Origin: Acidobacteriota bacterium
GTDB lineage: Bacteria > Acidobacteriota > Thermoanaerobaculia > Thermoanaerobaculales > Thermoanaerobaculaceae
Length of the DNA: 44,951 nucleotides
Direction of reading: 5' to 3'
Assembly (NCBI GenBank): GCA_003133645.1
Contig: PKYI01000055.1
Location: 25,424-70,374, forward strand
Shown: one piece after another, positions 1-8,407 of the stretch
How the letters are laid out: the number at the start of each line of letters is the position of its first letter
How positions within the stretch are numbered: position 1 is the first letter of the stretch
Translations under genes and position numbers: made by a program
The notes under the pieces: model-generated
Database searches by the model: none
Told to the model about the DNA's origin: nothing
What the model saw: the letters and a program-made list of their open reading frames with translations, nothing else

Positions 1-50
1 GGCGCGGCTACACGCCGCAAGTTCGGAGGCCCTGCGGTCGGCGTAGTTGC
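1..50 (+). repeat. Truncated copy D of structured dispersed repeat family
   Basis: The first 50 bases match the 3' end of the repeat seen in full at about 15858-16025: GGCGCGGCTACACGCC, then a variable stretch and GAGGCCCTGC. The rest of the copy lies outside the window. Confidence 0.6.
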
Positions 51-54
51 TTCT

Positions 55-88
55 AATGTGGGGCGCGCCCGCCGGGCGCGCGGTCGTT
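55..88. repeat. GC hairpin repeat, copy 1
   Basis: A unit of about 33 bp with the perfect hairpin GCGCGCCCGCCGGGCGCGC at 63-81 (8 bp stem, GCC loop), flanked by ATGTGG and GGTCGTT. Near-identical units lie at 12348-12380 and 16108-16140. It lies 78 bp past the stop of pcm. There is no T-run, so it is not a classical terminator. Confidence 0.75.
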
Positions 89-165
89 GATCTCCACTGA
101 TGACCACTGACCACGTCGTCCGGTGCCCGGAGTCCGGCCCCCCGCCTCTGGCCGCGTTGGCCGGG

Positions 166-894
166 CTATGGGCGGCGCTCGACCTCGCCGGTCATCGGGA
201 CGAAGCGGACGGGGATGACGTCGCGCTCGGGGAAGTCGGCCGCACCGGCGCGGGTGATCACCTTGAGCTGCTGGTAGAACGCGCCCACCGGGATCACCAT
301 GTGACCGCCGACCTTGAGCTGGTCGAGGAGCGGCTGCGGGATGCGCTCGGGGGCTGCAGTGACGATGATGCCGGCGAACGGCGCCGCCTCCGGCCAGCCG
401 GCGTAGCCGTCGCCGGTCCGCACGTGGACGTTCTTGATGCCGAGCGATTCGAGGCGCTGCTCGGCCTCGCGCGCGAGCGGTTCGCGGATCTCGATGGTGT
501 AGACGTCGCAGCCGATCGTCGCGAGCACCGCCGCCTGGTAGCCGGACCCGGTGCCGACCTCGAGCACCTTGTCGCCGGGCTTGACCTCGAGCAACTCGGT
601 CATGAGCCCGACGATGTACGGCTGCGAGATCGTCTGCCCCTCGCCGATCGGCAGCGGGTGGTCGGTATACGCTTCGGGGCGCACCTCGGCCGGCACGAAC
701 ATGTGGCGTGGGACGGTCCGCAGCGCCCTGAGCACGTTCACGTCGCGGACGCCGCGAGCGGCGATCTGAGTCGCGACCATCTCGTCGCGCAGCGCCGCCC
801 ACCTCGCCTCCTGGTCGGTCATCTTCCCCCCGCCGCATCCCCACGACCAACCTCCGGCGAGCGCGAGCATGACGAACACCCCGGAGATCCTCAC
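166..894 (-). CDS. pcm: Protein-L-isoaspartate O-methyltransferase
   Basis: SAM-dependent methyltransferase (PCMT family) that methylates L-isoaspartyl residues so that damaged proteins can be repaired. The SAM-binding motif VLEVGTGSGYQ and family segments such as PRHMFVP, GQTISQP and RTGDGYAGWPE are visible. The start chosen is the GTG at 892-894, whose GTGA overlaps the stop of the upstream amidohydrolase gene, giving translational coupling and 242 residues. That start adds a hydrophobic N-terminus ending in a Gly-Cys at residue 20, which resembles an export or lipoprotein signal, though the lipobox is poor. The alternative start at Met25 (MTDQEARW) gives the usual cytosolic length of about 218 residues. 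The function is secure; the location in the cell is not. Confidence 0.93.
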   Translation of the reverse strand: MRISGVFVMLALAGGWSWGCGGGKMTDQEARWAALRDEMVATQIAARGVRDVNVLRALRTVPRHMFVPAEVRPEAYTDHPLPIGEGQTISQPYIVGLMTELLEVKPGDKVLEVGTGSGYQAAVLATIGCDVYTIEIREPLAREAEQRLESLGIKNVHVRTGDGYAGWPEAAPFAGIIVTAAPERIPQPLLDQLKVGGHMVIPVGAFYQQLKVITRAGAADFPERDVIPVRFVPMTGEVERRP

Positions 895-2555
895 ATCCCG
901 CTCCCCGCCACAAAGACATCGCGCCCCGCAACGACCGTGCGCAGCACTTTGGCTTGCAAGATCACTGCCGGATCGCCGGCGGTCAGGTCGCGGTCGAGCA
1001 CGGTGAGGTCGGCGGCGTACCCGGGCGCGATGCGCCCGCGCCAGTCCTCCTCGAACGCGGCGAACGCGGCCCAGCTCGTGTAGCCGGCCAGGGCTTCGGC
1101 AGGGGAGAGCCGCTCGGCGGGGTTCCAGCCGCCGGAGGGTGTCCCCTGCGGGGTACGGCGTGTCACCGCGGCCCACATCCCGAGGCGGGGGTCGGGACTC
1201 GCGACCGGGACGTCGGAACCGAGGCACAGGTGGGCGCCGGCGGCGAGGAGGGATCGCCAGCGGTAGGCCCACGCGATGCGGGCCGGCCCGAGACGGTCCG
1301 GCGCCCACGGCATGTCCGAGGTGCAGTGGATCGGCTGCACGGATGCGATGGCGTCGAGCTCGGCGAAGCGTGGCACATCCTCGGGGCGCACGATCTGGGC
1401 GTGCTCGACCCTGGGGCGCAGGACGTGGCCGCGGGCGCCGAGTTCACGCTCGTAGATGTCGAGCACCCTGGTGACCGCTGCGTCGCCGATGGCGTGGATG
1501 CAGGGCTGGAAGCCGGCCCGCGCGGCGCGGCGGACGACGTCGGCGAGGCGGGCTTCGGAGGTGACCTCGAGCCCGCGCGTCGACGGATCGTCGCTGTACG
1601 GGGCGGACAACAGCGCGCCTCGGGAGCCGAGGGCGCCATCGGCGAAGAGCTTGACGGCGCGGACCGCGAGCATCCCGTCGCGGCTCACCCGTGGGCCAGC
1701 GGCCAGCTCGCCGTCGAGCCAGTCGTCGTCGTTGGTGGCGAGCATCACGTAGACGCGCAGCGGCAGCCGCCCGGCCGCGTGCAGCGCCCGGAGCACGGCC
1801 AGTTCGGGGGCCGTCGTGCCGGGGTCGTGAACCTCGGTGATGCCGAACGCCGTCAGGCGCCGCCCGGCGAGGAGGACGCGCCGCTCGATGTCGGCGGCGG
1901 TGGGGGCAGGGACGGCGCGGTCGAGCAGCGCCTCCGCCGTGTCGAGGAGGACTCCGGTCGGCCGCCCCGACGCCTCACGCACGATGCGGCCACCCGGCGG
2001 GTCGGGCGTGGCGGCGGTGATGCTGGCGGTGGCGAGGGCGCGGGCGTTGGCGAGGGCGGCGTGGCCGTCCACCCGGCGCAGCAGCACGGGGCGGTCCGCG
2101 ACCGCGGCGGAGAGCGTGCGGTTCGTCGGAAAGCGCTTGTCGGGCCAGAGGTTCTGGTCCCAACCGAAGCCCAGCACCCAGGCGCCTGGTGGGAGCGTGG
2201 CGGCGGCCTGGCGCACCCGTGCCACGACTTCCTCGAGGCTGGCCGCGTCGTGGAGGTCCACCTGTTCGAGGGCCGCGCCGTACCCGACGAGGTGGCCGTG
2301 GCTCTCGGTCATGCCGGGAAACACGTGCGCGCCGGCGAGGTCCACGACCTCGGCCGCGGCGCGCCGCCACGGGGCGGCGTCAGCAGCGGGCACAAGCGCC
2401 AATACGCGGCCGTCGGCGATGGCGATCTCGAGGCGCTGCGGTCCCCCCGGCAGGTGCACGACGCCGCCGGTCAGCAAGCGGTCGGAGCGCGGCGCATGGG
2501 CGCATGCGGCGCTCGCCAGCGCGATCAGCGACACAACCACCATCAGGCGAAGCAC
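891..2555 (-). CDS. Exported amidohydrolase, YtcJ-like (Amidohydro_3), probable lipoprotein
   Basis: Metal-dependent hydrolase of the amidohydrolase superfamily, YtcJ-like branch, about 554 residues. The metal motif HxH is at H86/H88 (ESHGHL), followed by KLFADGALGSRG, a CIHAIGDAAV segment, RVEHAQI and CLGSDVPV, which are the typical downstream metal and substrate segments. The N-terminus is a signal peptide with a possible lipobox ending at Cys18 (ASAAC). The GTG start at 2553-2555 is favoured because a TACAGT -10 hexamer ends 6 nt before it; the ATG at 2541-2543 is an alternative. It is coupled to pcm downstream. The natural substrate cannot be read from sequence; cyclic amides, N-acyl amino acids and formamides are substrates known in this family. 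Confidence 0.9.
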   Translation of the reverse strand: MLRLMVVVSLIALASAACAHAPRSDRLLTGGVVHLPGGPQRLEIAIADGRVLALVPAADAAPWRRAAAEVVDLAGAHVFPGMTESHGHLVGYGAALEQVDLHDAASLEEVVARVRQAAATLPPGAWVLGFGWDQNLWPDKRFPTNRTLSAAVADRPVLLRRVDGHAALANARALATASITAATPDPPGGRIVREASGRPTGVLLDTAEALLDRAVPAPTAADIERRVLLAGRRLTAFGITEVHDPGTTAPELAVLRALHAAGRLPLRVYVMLATNDDDWLDGELAAGPRVSRDGMLAVRAVKLFADGALGSRGALLSAPYSDDPSTRGLEVTSEARLADVVRRAARAGFQPCIHAIGDAAVTRVLDIYERELGARGHVLRPRVEHAQIVRPEDVPRFAELDAIASVQPIHCTSDMPWAPDRLGPARIAWAYRWRSLLAAGAHLCLGSDVPVASPDPRLGMWAAVTRRTPQGTPSGGWNPAERLSPAEALAGYTSWAAFAAFEEDWRGRIAPGYAADLTVLDRDLTAGDPAVILQAKVLRTVVAGRDVFVAGSGM

Positions 2556-2561
2556 GACGCT

Positions 2562-2567
2562 ACTGTA
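2562..2567 (-). promoter_or_regulatory. -10 box of amidohydrolase-pcm operon (leaderless type)
   Basis: Reads TACAGT on the minus strand and ends 6 nt before the GTG start, with no Shine-Dalgarno sequence between. This places the likely transcription start on or next to the start codon. Confidence 0.5.
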
Positions 2568-2601
2568 GCCGCACGTCGGCGCCGGGGCAACGGGGAACGG
2601 G

Positions 2602-2607
2602 TATGCT
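2602..2607 (+). promoter_or_regulatory. -10 box of glycosylasparaginase gene
   Basis: TATGCT, 26 nt before the GTG start. Unlike many genes here, this one also has a good Shine-Dalgarno (GAGGAGG, 2621-2627), so a short leader is expected. Confidence 0.45.
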
Positions 2608-2633
2608 TGCCGGCGTTGCAGAGGAGGTTCCCA

Positions 2634-3719
2634 GTGCCCGAAAACCCGATCACCCGCCGCGATCTCATCACCACCACGGCCAGGGCTGCCGCTGTCGCCG
2701 CGGCCGTCGGCCCTGCGCTCGCGCACGCTGCGCCGCCGCCGCTTGTTCGCCCCGTCGCCGTCTCCTCGATGAACGGCCTCGGCGCGGTCAAGGTTGCGGT
2801 GGAGCGGATGGTTGCGGGCGCCCCGCCGGTTGACGCCGCGGTCGCCGGCGTCGCGCTGCCGGAGGCCGACCCCGACGACGTGACCGTCGGCTACGGCGGC
2901 CTGCCCAACGAGGAGGGGGTGGTCCAGCTCGACGCCGCGGTGATGGACGGCGTCACGATGCGCGCCGGCGCGGTCGCGGCGCTCGAGCGCATCAAACACC
3001 CGGCGCAGGTCGCGCTCGAGGTGATGCGGGGCACCGACCGCATCCTGCTCGTGGGCGATGGCGCGCTGCGCTTCGCGCGGGCGCACGGCTTCCCGGAGGA
3101 GAACCTGCTTACCGAGCGGGCGCGCAAGATCTGGCTGTTCTGGAAGGAGAACGCCTCGCAGAACGACGACTGGCTCCCCGAGCCGAAGGAGATCGACGAC
3201 CCCGACATCCAGTGGTTCATCAAGAAGTACGGCGATGTCTACTTCCGCCCCACCGGAACGATCCACCTGTCGGCGTGCGGCGAGGGCGGGCAGCTCGGCT
3301 GCTGCACCACCACCTCGGGGTTGTTCTTCAAGCTGCCGGGCCGCGTCGGCGACTCGCCACTGGTCGGCGCCGGCCTCTATTGCGACGGCGACGTCGGCTC
3401 GGCGGGGGGCACCGGCCACGGCGAGAGCAACATCATCGTCGCCGGCGCCCATACGGTGGTCGAATTCATGCGCCACGGCTCCTCCCCCGAAGCGGCGTGC
3501 GTGGCGACGCTCGAACGCGTCGTGCGCAACACCAAGCTCGACTACCTCCGCGACGCCAAGGGGCGGCCGAAGAACAACCTCCTGCTTTACGCGGTCAACC
3601 GCGCCGGCGAGGTCGGAGGCGCCGCGATCTGGGCGGGCGAGCGCTGCAAGTACGCGGTCTGTCGCGCCGGCTCCGAGCCGCGGCTCTTCGACTGCGCCTA
3701 CCTGTTCAAGAAGACGTGA
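2634..3719 (+). CDS. Tat-exported N4-(beta-N-acetylglucosaminyl)-L-asparaginase (Ntn hydrolase)
   Basis: Glycosylasparaginase/isoaspartyl-peptidase family (asparaginase type 2), 361 residues, made as a precursor that cleaves itself before a threonine nucleophile. The predicted nucleophile is Thr209 in RPTGTIHLS, followed by the conserved TTTSG, GRVGDSPLVGAG and GTGHGE segments of the beta subunit. A twin-arginine signal begins at R8-R9 (TRRDLI), followed by an alanine-rich hydrophobic stretch, so export of a folded enzyme is expected. The GTG start follows GAGGAGG by 6 nt. The in-frame ORF extends far upstream, but that part is antisense to the amidohydrolase and is not coding. It likely cleaves the sugar-asparagine bond of glycopeptides or beta-aspartyl peptides; sequence alone does not decide which. 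Confidence 0.92.
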   Translation: MPENPITRRDLITTTARAAAVAAAVGPALAHAAPPPLVRPVAVSSMNGLGAVKVAVERMVAGAPPVDAAVAGVALPEADPDDVTVGYGGLPNEEGVVQLDAAVMDGVTMRAGAVAALERIKHPAQVALEVMRGTDRILLVGDGALRFARAHGFPEENLLTERARKIWLFWKENASQNDDWLPEPKEIDDPDIQWFIKKYGDVYFRPTGTIHLSACGEGGQLGCCTTTSGLFFKLPGRVGDSPLVGAGLYCDGDVGSAGGTGHGESNIIVAGAHTVVEFMRHGSSPEAACVATLERVVRNTKLDYLRDAKGRPKNNLLLYAVNRAGEVGGAAIWAGERCKYAVCRAGSEPRLFDCAYLFKKT

Positions 3720-3837
3720 AGAGTGAAAAGGAAGAGGGAAGAGGGGGAACGGGGACCCAAACGCCGGAGTCTGGTCGGGCCGGTCGTGGTTTCCCTCACC
3801 CGGTTCCCTTCTTCCGCTTTCCCCAGTTCTCGACCCT
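3718..3837. terminator. Polypurine/polypyrimidine inverted element between convergent genes
   Basis: Directly after the stop comes a purine-rich arm (GAAGAGTGAAAAGGAAGAGG, then more purines) and about 50 nt later a pyrimidine-rich arm (CCGGTTCCCTTCTTCC and similar) that pairs imperfectly with it. It sits between two convergent genes and may end transcription in both directions. Similar elements lie at 14226-14343 and 33545-33660. Confidence 0.45.
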
Positions 3838-6153
3838 TCACTCGTCACTCGCTTCAGCGTCGCCCAGGGCGGCCCCCAGCTCCCGGGCGAGCATCACCAT
3901 GTCGAACGGCTTCTGCAGGAAACGCAATTTGCCCTCGAACACGCCGCGGCGGATCGCTTCGTCCTCGGCGTACCCGGACATAACGACCACCTGGATCTGC
4001 GGCCAGCGCGCGCGCAGCGCGGCGGCAACCTCGACGCCGTGGAGGCCGGGCAGCATGAGGTCCGTGAGCAGTGCGTCGAACGGGGGGGTGGTGGGCAGCG
4101 CGACCGCCTCCTCGCCGCTGGCGGCCGCCACGACCTCGTAGCCGAGCGCGGTGAGCACCTGTTGCAACCCCTCGCGGGCGCCGCGCTCGTCCTCGACGAG
4201 CAGGACTCGCTTGCCGCCGGCTGGGTGCGGCGCCGGCCCCGAGTTCGCGGGCGCGGGCCTTTGACCGACGCCGCTGTCCCGGTACGGGAGCGCGATACGG
4301 AAGGTGGCGCCCTGGCCCGGCCGGCTGGCGACCTCGATCGTGCCGCCGTGGCCGGTGACGATCCCGTGCACCACCGAGAGGCCGAGTCCAATCCCTCTCT
4401 CGGACCCCTTGGTGGTGAAGAACGGCTCGAAGATGCGCGCCCGGACCTCCTCCGGGATGCCGACGCCGGTGTCCTGCACCTCGAGGACCGCGTCGTCGCC
4501 GGACGGGTGGCTCGTGCGGATCGTCAGCGCGCCGCCTGCCGGCATCGCGTCCACGGCGTTGACCGCGAGGTTGACGAGCACCTGCTCGAGCTGGCTGTGG
4601 TCGGCATCGATCGGCAACGGCTCGGGTGCGAGTTCGACGCCGAAGCGGATGTTCTCACGGACGAGGCGGTGCAGAAGCCGGTCGGCGCTGCGGACGACAT
4701 CGTTGAGGTCGAGGCGTTCGGTCTTGACGACGCCGCGGTGGGCGAACAGAAGGAGCTGGCGGGCGAGCGCGGCGCCGCGGCGGACATCCGCCTCCAACTC
4801 GGCGACGGCTTTCGTGAGGACCTGCGGGTCGCTGCCCTGGCTGCGCAGGACCTCGACAGTCCCCACGACGGCTTGCAGGAGGTTGTTGAAGTCGTGCGCG
4901 ACGCCGCCCGCGAGCTGCCCGATCGCCTGCAACTTCTGCGACTCGCGAAGTTGCCGTGCGAGTTGGACCTCCCCGGTCACATCGCGTTTGACGGCGACGT
5001 AGTTGACGATCGCGCCGGCGGCGTCGCGGATCGGCGAGATCGTGGCCTCCTCCTCGTAGAGGGCGCCGTCCTTGCGCCGGTTGACGAGATGGCCGCCCCA
5101 CACCTCGCCCCGGGCCAACGTCCGCCACATCGCGGCGTAGAACCTTGCGTCGTGCGCGCCGCTCTTGAGGATGCGGGAGTTGGCGCCGACCGCTTCGGCC
5201 GCGCTGTAGCCGGTGACCCGCTCGAACGCGGGGTTCACGTACTGGATCGTCCCCGCGGTGTCGGTGATCACGATGACCTCGGCCGCCTGCTCCACGGCGG
5301 TCGCCAGCCGTGCCCGGATCTCCTCGGCACGTTTCGCCTCGGAGAGGTCGCGGACGACGCAAACCAGGCCGCCGTCCTCGATGCGCGTGAGCGAGAGCTC
5401 CTGCGGGAACTCGGTGCCGTCGCGCCGCCGCCCGACGGCCTCGCCGCGCCACTGCCCGCTTTGCCAGAAGACGGGCATGATCTCCTGGTTGAACCGGCGC
5501 AGCTCACCGCCGTTGTAGAGGGTCTCCCAGCTCTTGCCGAGGAGCTCCGCAGGCGTCTCGTAGCCGTAGATCCTGGCGTGGGCCTGGTTGACGTAGAGGT
5601 AACGGCCGTCCTCGCCCAGGATCGCCATCCCGTCCATCGCCGCTGTCATGAACGCGGCCTGTTGGAGCACGAGCTGGCGCGACCGCCTCTGCTCGGTGAT
5701 GTCCTCGACCGTGCCCTCGTAGAAGAGCGTCCGGCCGTCCTCGCTGCGCACGACGCGGGCGCCTTCGCGGACATGGAAGACCGTCCCGTCCCGCCGCCGC
5801 CAGCGGACCTCGAGGCCGGTGATCGTGCCGTCTTGCTCCACGCGCCTCTTGAACTCGGCCCGCTCGTAGTCGAGGGAGTGGTGCTGATCCTCCAGGTTCC
5901 TCGCTGCGAGCTCGTCGAAGGAGGCGTAGCCCAGCATGTGCACCAGGGCCGGGTTCGCCATCAGGATCCGTCCGTCGGGCGCGGTGCGGTAGACGCCGAT
6001 CAGGGAGTTCTCGAAGATGCCCCTGAAGCGCTCCTCGGAGTCGCGGAGCGCAGTCGTGCCCTCGGCGTCGCCCGACGGCCTCGCCGCATCCTGTCCCAGC
6101 GGAGGCCCATTCGGTGCCGCCGGTTCCGCGCGCTTACGTCTCGTCGTGCACAT
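3838..6153 (-). CDS. Cytosolic PAS-PAS-PAS hybrid histidine kinase with C-terminal receiver
   Basis: Hybrid sensor kinase of 771 residues with no membrane segment. PAS 1 lies at about 38-155, PAS 2 at 160-275 and PAS 3 at 283-395. The HisKA domain has phospho-acceptor His420 in GGVAHDFNNLL. The HATPase domain has the N box NLAVNAVDAM (528-537), DTGVGIP (561-567) and GIGLGLS. The receiver at about 648-765 has acidic E654/D655, phospho-acceptor Asp698 (LLTDLML) and Lys748 (QKPF). The HDFNN variant of the H box is typical of kinases that carry their own receiver. No output domain or neighbouring regulator gene is seen, so the partner is unknown. The start at 6153 is chosen for domain fit; an upstream ATG at 6246 overlaps the ispH end and is less likely. 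Confidence 0.92.
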   Translation of the reverse strand: MCTTRRKRAEPAAPNGPPLGQDAARPSGDAEGTTALRDSEERFRGIFENSLIGVYRTAPDGRILMANPALVHMLGYASFDELAARNLEDQHHSLDYERAEFKRRVEQDGTITGLEVRWRRRDGTVFHVREGARVVRSEDGRTLFYEGTVEDITEQRRSRQLVLQQAAFMTAAMDGMAILGEDGRYLYVNQAHARIYGYETPAELLGKSWETLYNGGELRRFNQEIMPVFWQSGQWRGEAVGRRRDGTEFPQELSLTRIEDGGLVCVVRDLSEAKRAEEIRARLATAVEQAAEVIVITDTAGTIQYVNPAFERVTGYSAAEAVGANSRILKSGAHDARFYAAMWRTLARGEVWGGHLVNRRKDGALYEEEATISPIRDAAGAIVNYVAVKRDVTGEVQLARQLRESQKLQAIGQLAGGVAHDFNNLLQAVVGTVEVLRSQGSDPQVLTKAVAELEADVRRGAALARQLLLFAHRGVVKTERLDLNDVVRSADRLLHRLVRENIRFGVELAPEPLPIDADHSQLEQVLVNLAVNAVDAMPAGGALTIRTSHPSGDDAVLEVQDTGVGIPEEVRARIFEPFFTTKGSERGIGLGLSVVHGIVTGHGGTIEVASRPGQGATFRIALPYRDSGVGQRPAPANSGPAPHPAGGKRVLLVEDERGAREGLQQVLTALGYEVVAAASGEEAVALPTTPPFDALLTDLMLPGLHGVEVAAALRARWPQIQVVVMSGYAEDEAIRRGVFEGKLRFLQKPFDMVMLARELGAALGDAEASDE

Positions 6154-6226
6154 CCGAATGAAACTATGACATACGTCGGTGCGAGAGGTATCCGCCCGGG
6201 AGGCCGGCGCCGGCCGGCCACAGGGT

Positions 6227-7084
6227 TCAGGCTCGGGCCGCGGCAAGCTCCAGAAGGCGCTCCTCCACCTCGTCGATCACGTAATCCGGGGTCGAAGCGC
6301 CGGCCGTCAGGCCGACGCAGGCGACGCCCTCGAGCCAGGCGGGGTCGAGGTCCTCGACGCCTTGGACGAGGTAGCTGGGCTTGAAGCGGGCGCAGATGTC
6401 GTGCAGATGGCGGGTGTTCGCGGAGTGCTTGCCGCCGACGACGAGGACGAGGTCCACCTCCGGGTCGGACGCAAGCGCCCGCGCCGCGTCCTGGTTCTCC
6501 TTGGTCGCGTAGCAGATGGTGTCCGCGCGCGCCGCCCTCGGGTTGGCGTCCTCGATGGCGCGCACGACGTCTTCGTACTCCTCGGCGTTCAGCGTGGTCT
6601 GGTAGAAGATCGTGATCGCCGCGTACTTCGACCAGTCGACCGCCTGCGCCTGCTCGACCGTGTGGACGATGTGGTAAAGGGCGGGGTGGAGGTCGTGGGT
6701 GTAGCCGATCACCTCGCGGTGGGAGGGGTCGCCGATGAAGACGAGGTGCGCGCCGGCGGCGCGCGCGTGCTGCGATGCGTGGTGGATGTCGTAGACGAAC
6801 TTGCACGTCGTGTCGAGGATCTCGAGGCCGCGCCGCCGCGCTCCTTCGTGGAACGAGGGCGGCACCCCGTGGGCGGAGAACACGATCACCCCGTCCGCCA
6901 CCTCGTCCATCGTCTTGACGGTCCGCACGCCCAGGCGGCCCATCTCCTCCACGACGCGCTCGTTGTGCACCACCTGGCCGAGGATCGCGCCGCGACCGCC
7001 GCCCCGGGCGAAACGCTTCACCTTGATGTCCGCGACGCGAACGCCGGAGCAGAACCCGTACTTGGCCGCGCGCTTGACCCTCAT
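6227..7084 (-). CDS. ispH: 4-hydroxy-3-methylbut-2-enyl diphosphate reductase
   Basis: Last enzyme of the MEP isoprenoid pathway. It is a [4Fe-4S] enzyme that reduces HMBPP to IPP and DMAPP in the cytoplasm. The three cluster cysteines are visible in YGFCSGV, DTTCKFV and DTICYATKENQ, with the active-site histidines in VHNERV and DPSHREV and the segment GLTAGASTPD near the end. It has 285 residues, close to the usual 310. The start is the ATG at 7082-7084 (MRVKRAAKYGFC), 13 nt after the aroC stop on the same strand, so the two are probably co-transcribed; an upstream ATG would overlap aroC. Confidence 0.96.
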   Translation of the reverse strand: MRVKRAAKYGFCSGVRVADIKVKRFARGGGRGAILGQVVHNERVVEEMGRLGVRTVKTMDEVADGVIVFSAHGVPPSFHEGARRRGLEILDTTCKFVYDIHHASQHARAAGAHLVFIGDPSHREVIGYTHDLHPALYHIVHTVEQAQAVDWSKYAAITIFYQTTLNAEEYEDVVRAIEDANPRAARADTICYATKENQDAARALASDPEVDLVLVVGGKHSANTRHLHDICARFKPSYLVQGVEDLDPAWLEGVACVGLTAGASTPDYVIDEVEERLLELAAARA

Positions 7085-7097
7085 CGCCCCCCCGTCG

Positions 7098-8291
7098 TCA
7101 CGATGCAACAAACCCCTCCGGGGCGAGCTTCCCGAGCCGGCGGCGGTACGCGGCGATCGCCGCCAGGGTGTCCTCGACGTGGTCGCCGCCGAACTTGGCG
7201 AGCAGCGCCCGCGCGAGGACGAACGCGAGGGCGGCCTCGGCGATCACGCCGCACGCCGGCACCGCGGTGACGTCGGAGCGCTCGTACGCGGCCCGGGCCG
7301 CCTTCCCGGTGGCAAGGTCGACGGACGGCAACGCCTCGCGCAGCGTCGCGATCGGCTTCATATAGGCGCGCACGACGACCTCCTGGCCGTTGGAGACGCC
7401 GCCCTCGATCCCCCCGGCGTGGTTGGAGCCGCGCCGCAAGCCGCGCCGGCCGGGCAGGATCGGGTCGTGCGAGCGCGAACCCGGCAGCCCGGCGGTCTCG
7501 ACGCCGGCGCCGATCGCGACGGCCTTGACCGCCTGGATCGCCATGACCGCCTGCGCGAGCTGCCCATCGAGGCGGTCCTCCCAGCGCGCGTACGAACCGA
7601 GCCCCGGCGGGACCCCGCGTGCGACCACGCCGATGACGCCGCCGAGCGTCTCGCCGGCGTGCTTGGCGCGGTCGACCAGGGCGACCAGTTCTTCCTCGCG
7701 ACCGGGGGCCACCGTGCGCAGCGGCGAGCCGTCGTCCACCTGCAGCAGGTCCGCGAACGAGGGCGGCCCCTCGTGCAGTGTGACGCCTCCGAGGGCGAGC
7801 ACACCGGAGCGGATCTGGCAGCCGCAGCGGGCCAAGAGCTGCTTGCACACGGCGCCGGCGGCGACGCGCGCGGCGGTCTCGCGTGCCGAGGCGCGCTCGA
7901 GGACGTTGCGCAGGTCCCCGCCGTGGCCGTACTTCCAGGCGCCGGCGAGGTCGGCGTGACCGGGCCGGGGCGCGGTGAGCCGGCGCTTGGCGGCCGCCGC
8001 CGGTTCCACGCCCCAGGGGTCCATCACCTTCGACCAGTTTTCCCAGTCACGGTTGGGGACCGCGATCGCCAGAGGCGAGCCGAGGGTGACCCCGTCGCGC
8101 AGCCCGGCGCGGACCTCGGCGCGGTCGTGCTCGATCTTCTGGCGGCCGCCGCGGCCGTGCCCGTGCTGGCGGCGCGCGAGCTCGCGGTCGATCGCCTCGC
8201 GGTCGAGGCCGAGGCCGGCCGGGAGGCCCAACAGCACCGCGAGGACCTCGCGGCCGTGCGATTCGCCGGCGGTGACCAGTTCGAGCGCCAT
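7098..8291 (-). CDS. aroC: Chorismate synthase
   Basis: FMN-dependent lyase that converts 5-enolpyruvylshikimate-3-phosphate to chorismate, the last shared step of aromatic amino acid synthesis. It has 397 residues. Signatures include TAGESHG at the N-terminus, RPGHADLAG, the RASARETAARVAAG segment, and a GGIEGGVSNG segment near the C-terminal third. The ATG start at 8289-8291 follows a GGAGG Shine-Dalgarno. It is probably in an operon with ispH. Confidence 0.97.
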   Translation of the reverse strand: MALELVTAGESHGREVLAVLLGLPAGLGLDREAIDRELARRQHGHGRGGRQKIEHDRAEVRAGLRDGVTLGSPLAIAVPNRDWENWSKVMDPWGVEPAAAAKRRLTAPRPGHADLAGAWKYGHGGDLRNVLERASARETAARVAAGAVCKQLLARCGCQIRSGVLALGGVTLHEGPPSFADLLQVDDGSPLRTVAPGREEELVALVDRAKHAGETLGGVIGVVARGVPPGLGSYARWEDRLDGQLAQAVMAIQAVKAVAIGAGVETAGLPGSRSHDPILPGRRGLRRGSNHAGGIEGGVSNGQEVVVRAYMKPIATLREALPSVDLATGKAARAAYERSDVTAVPACGVIAEAALAFVLARALLAKFGGDHVEDTLAAIAAYRRRLGKLAPEGFVAS

Positions 8292-8338
8292 CTGTCGCCT
8301 TCCTCCCCCCGCCGCCGCGTTCACCCTAGCACAGTAGC

Positions 8339-8379
8339 GGCCGCCCGCTGGGCGGCCGGCCGTTCGGCCGGTCTTGCAC
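8339..8379. promoter_or_regulatory. Tandem GC palindromes upstream of secreted-protein promoter
   Basis: Two adjacent hairpins occupy the divergent gap between aroC and the secreted-protein gene: GGCCGCCCGCTGGGCGGCC (8339-8357), then CCGGCCGTTCGGCCGG. They end next to the -35 hexamer TTGCAC. They may be operator or structural sites; function is not established. Confidence 0.4.
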
Positions 8380-8402
8380 GCCGAGCGGGCCGGACGTATG
8401 CT
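8374..8402 (+). promoter_or_regulatory. Sigma70-type promoter of secreted-protein gene (leaderless)
   Basis: -35 TTGCAC (8374-8379), a 17 nt spacer, and -10 TATGCT (8397-8402). The start codon begins 5 nt after the -10, so the transcript probably starts at the AUG. Confidence 0.65.
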
Positions 8403-8407
8403 CGGAC

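Noticed and set aside
954-2633. Long plus-strand open frame running into the glycosylasparaginase gene
   Set aside because: High-GC antisense frame of the amidohydrolase; a Shine-Dalgarno, Tat signal and -10 box all place the true start at 2634.
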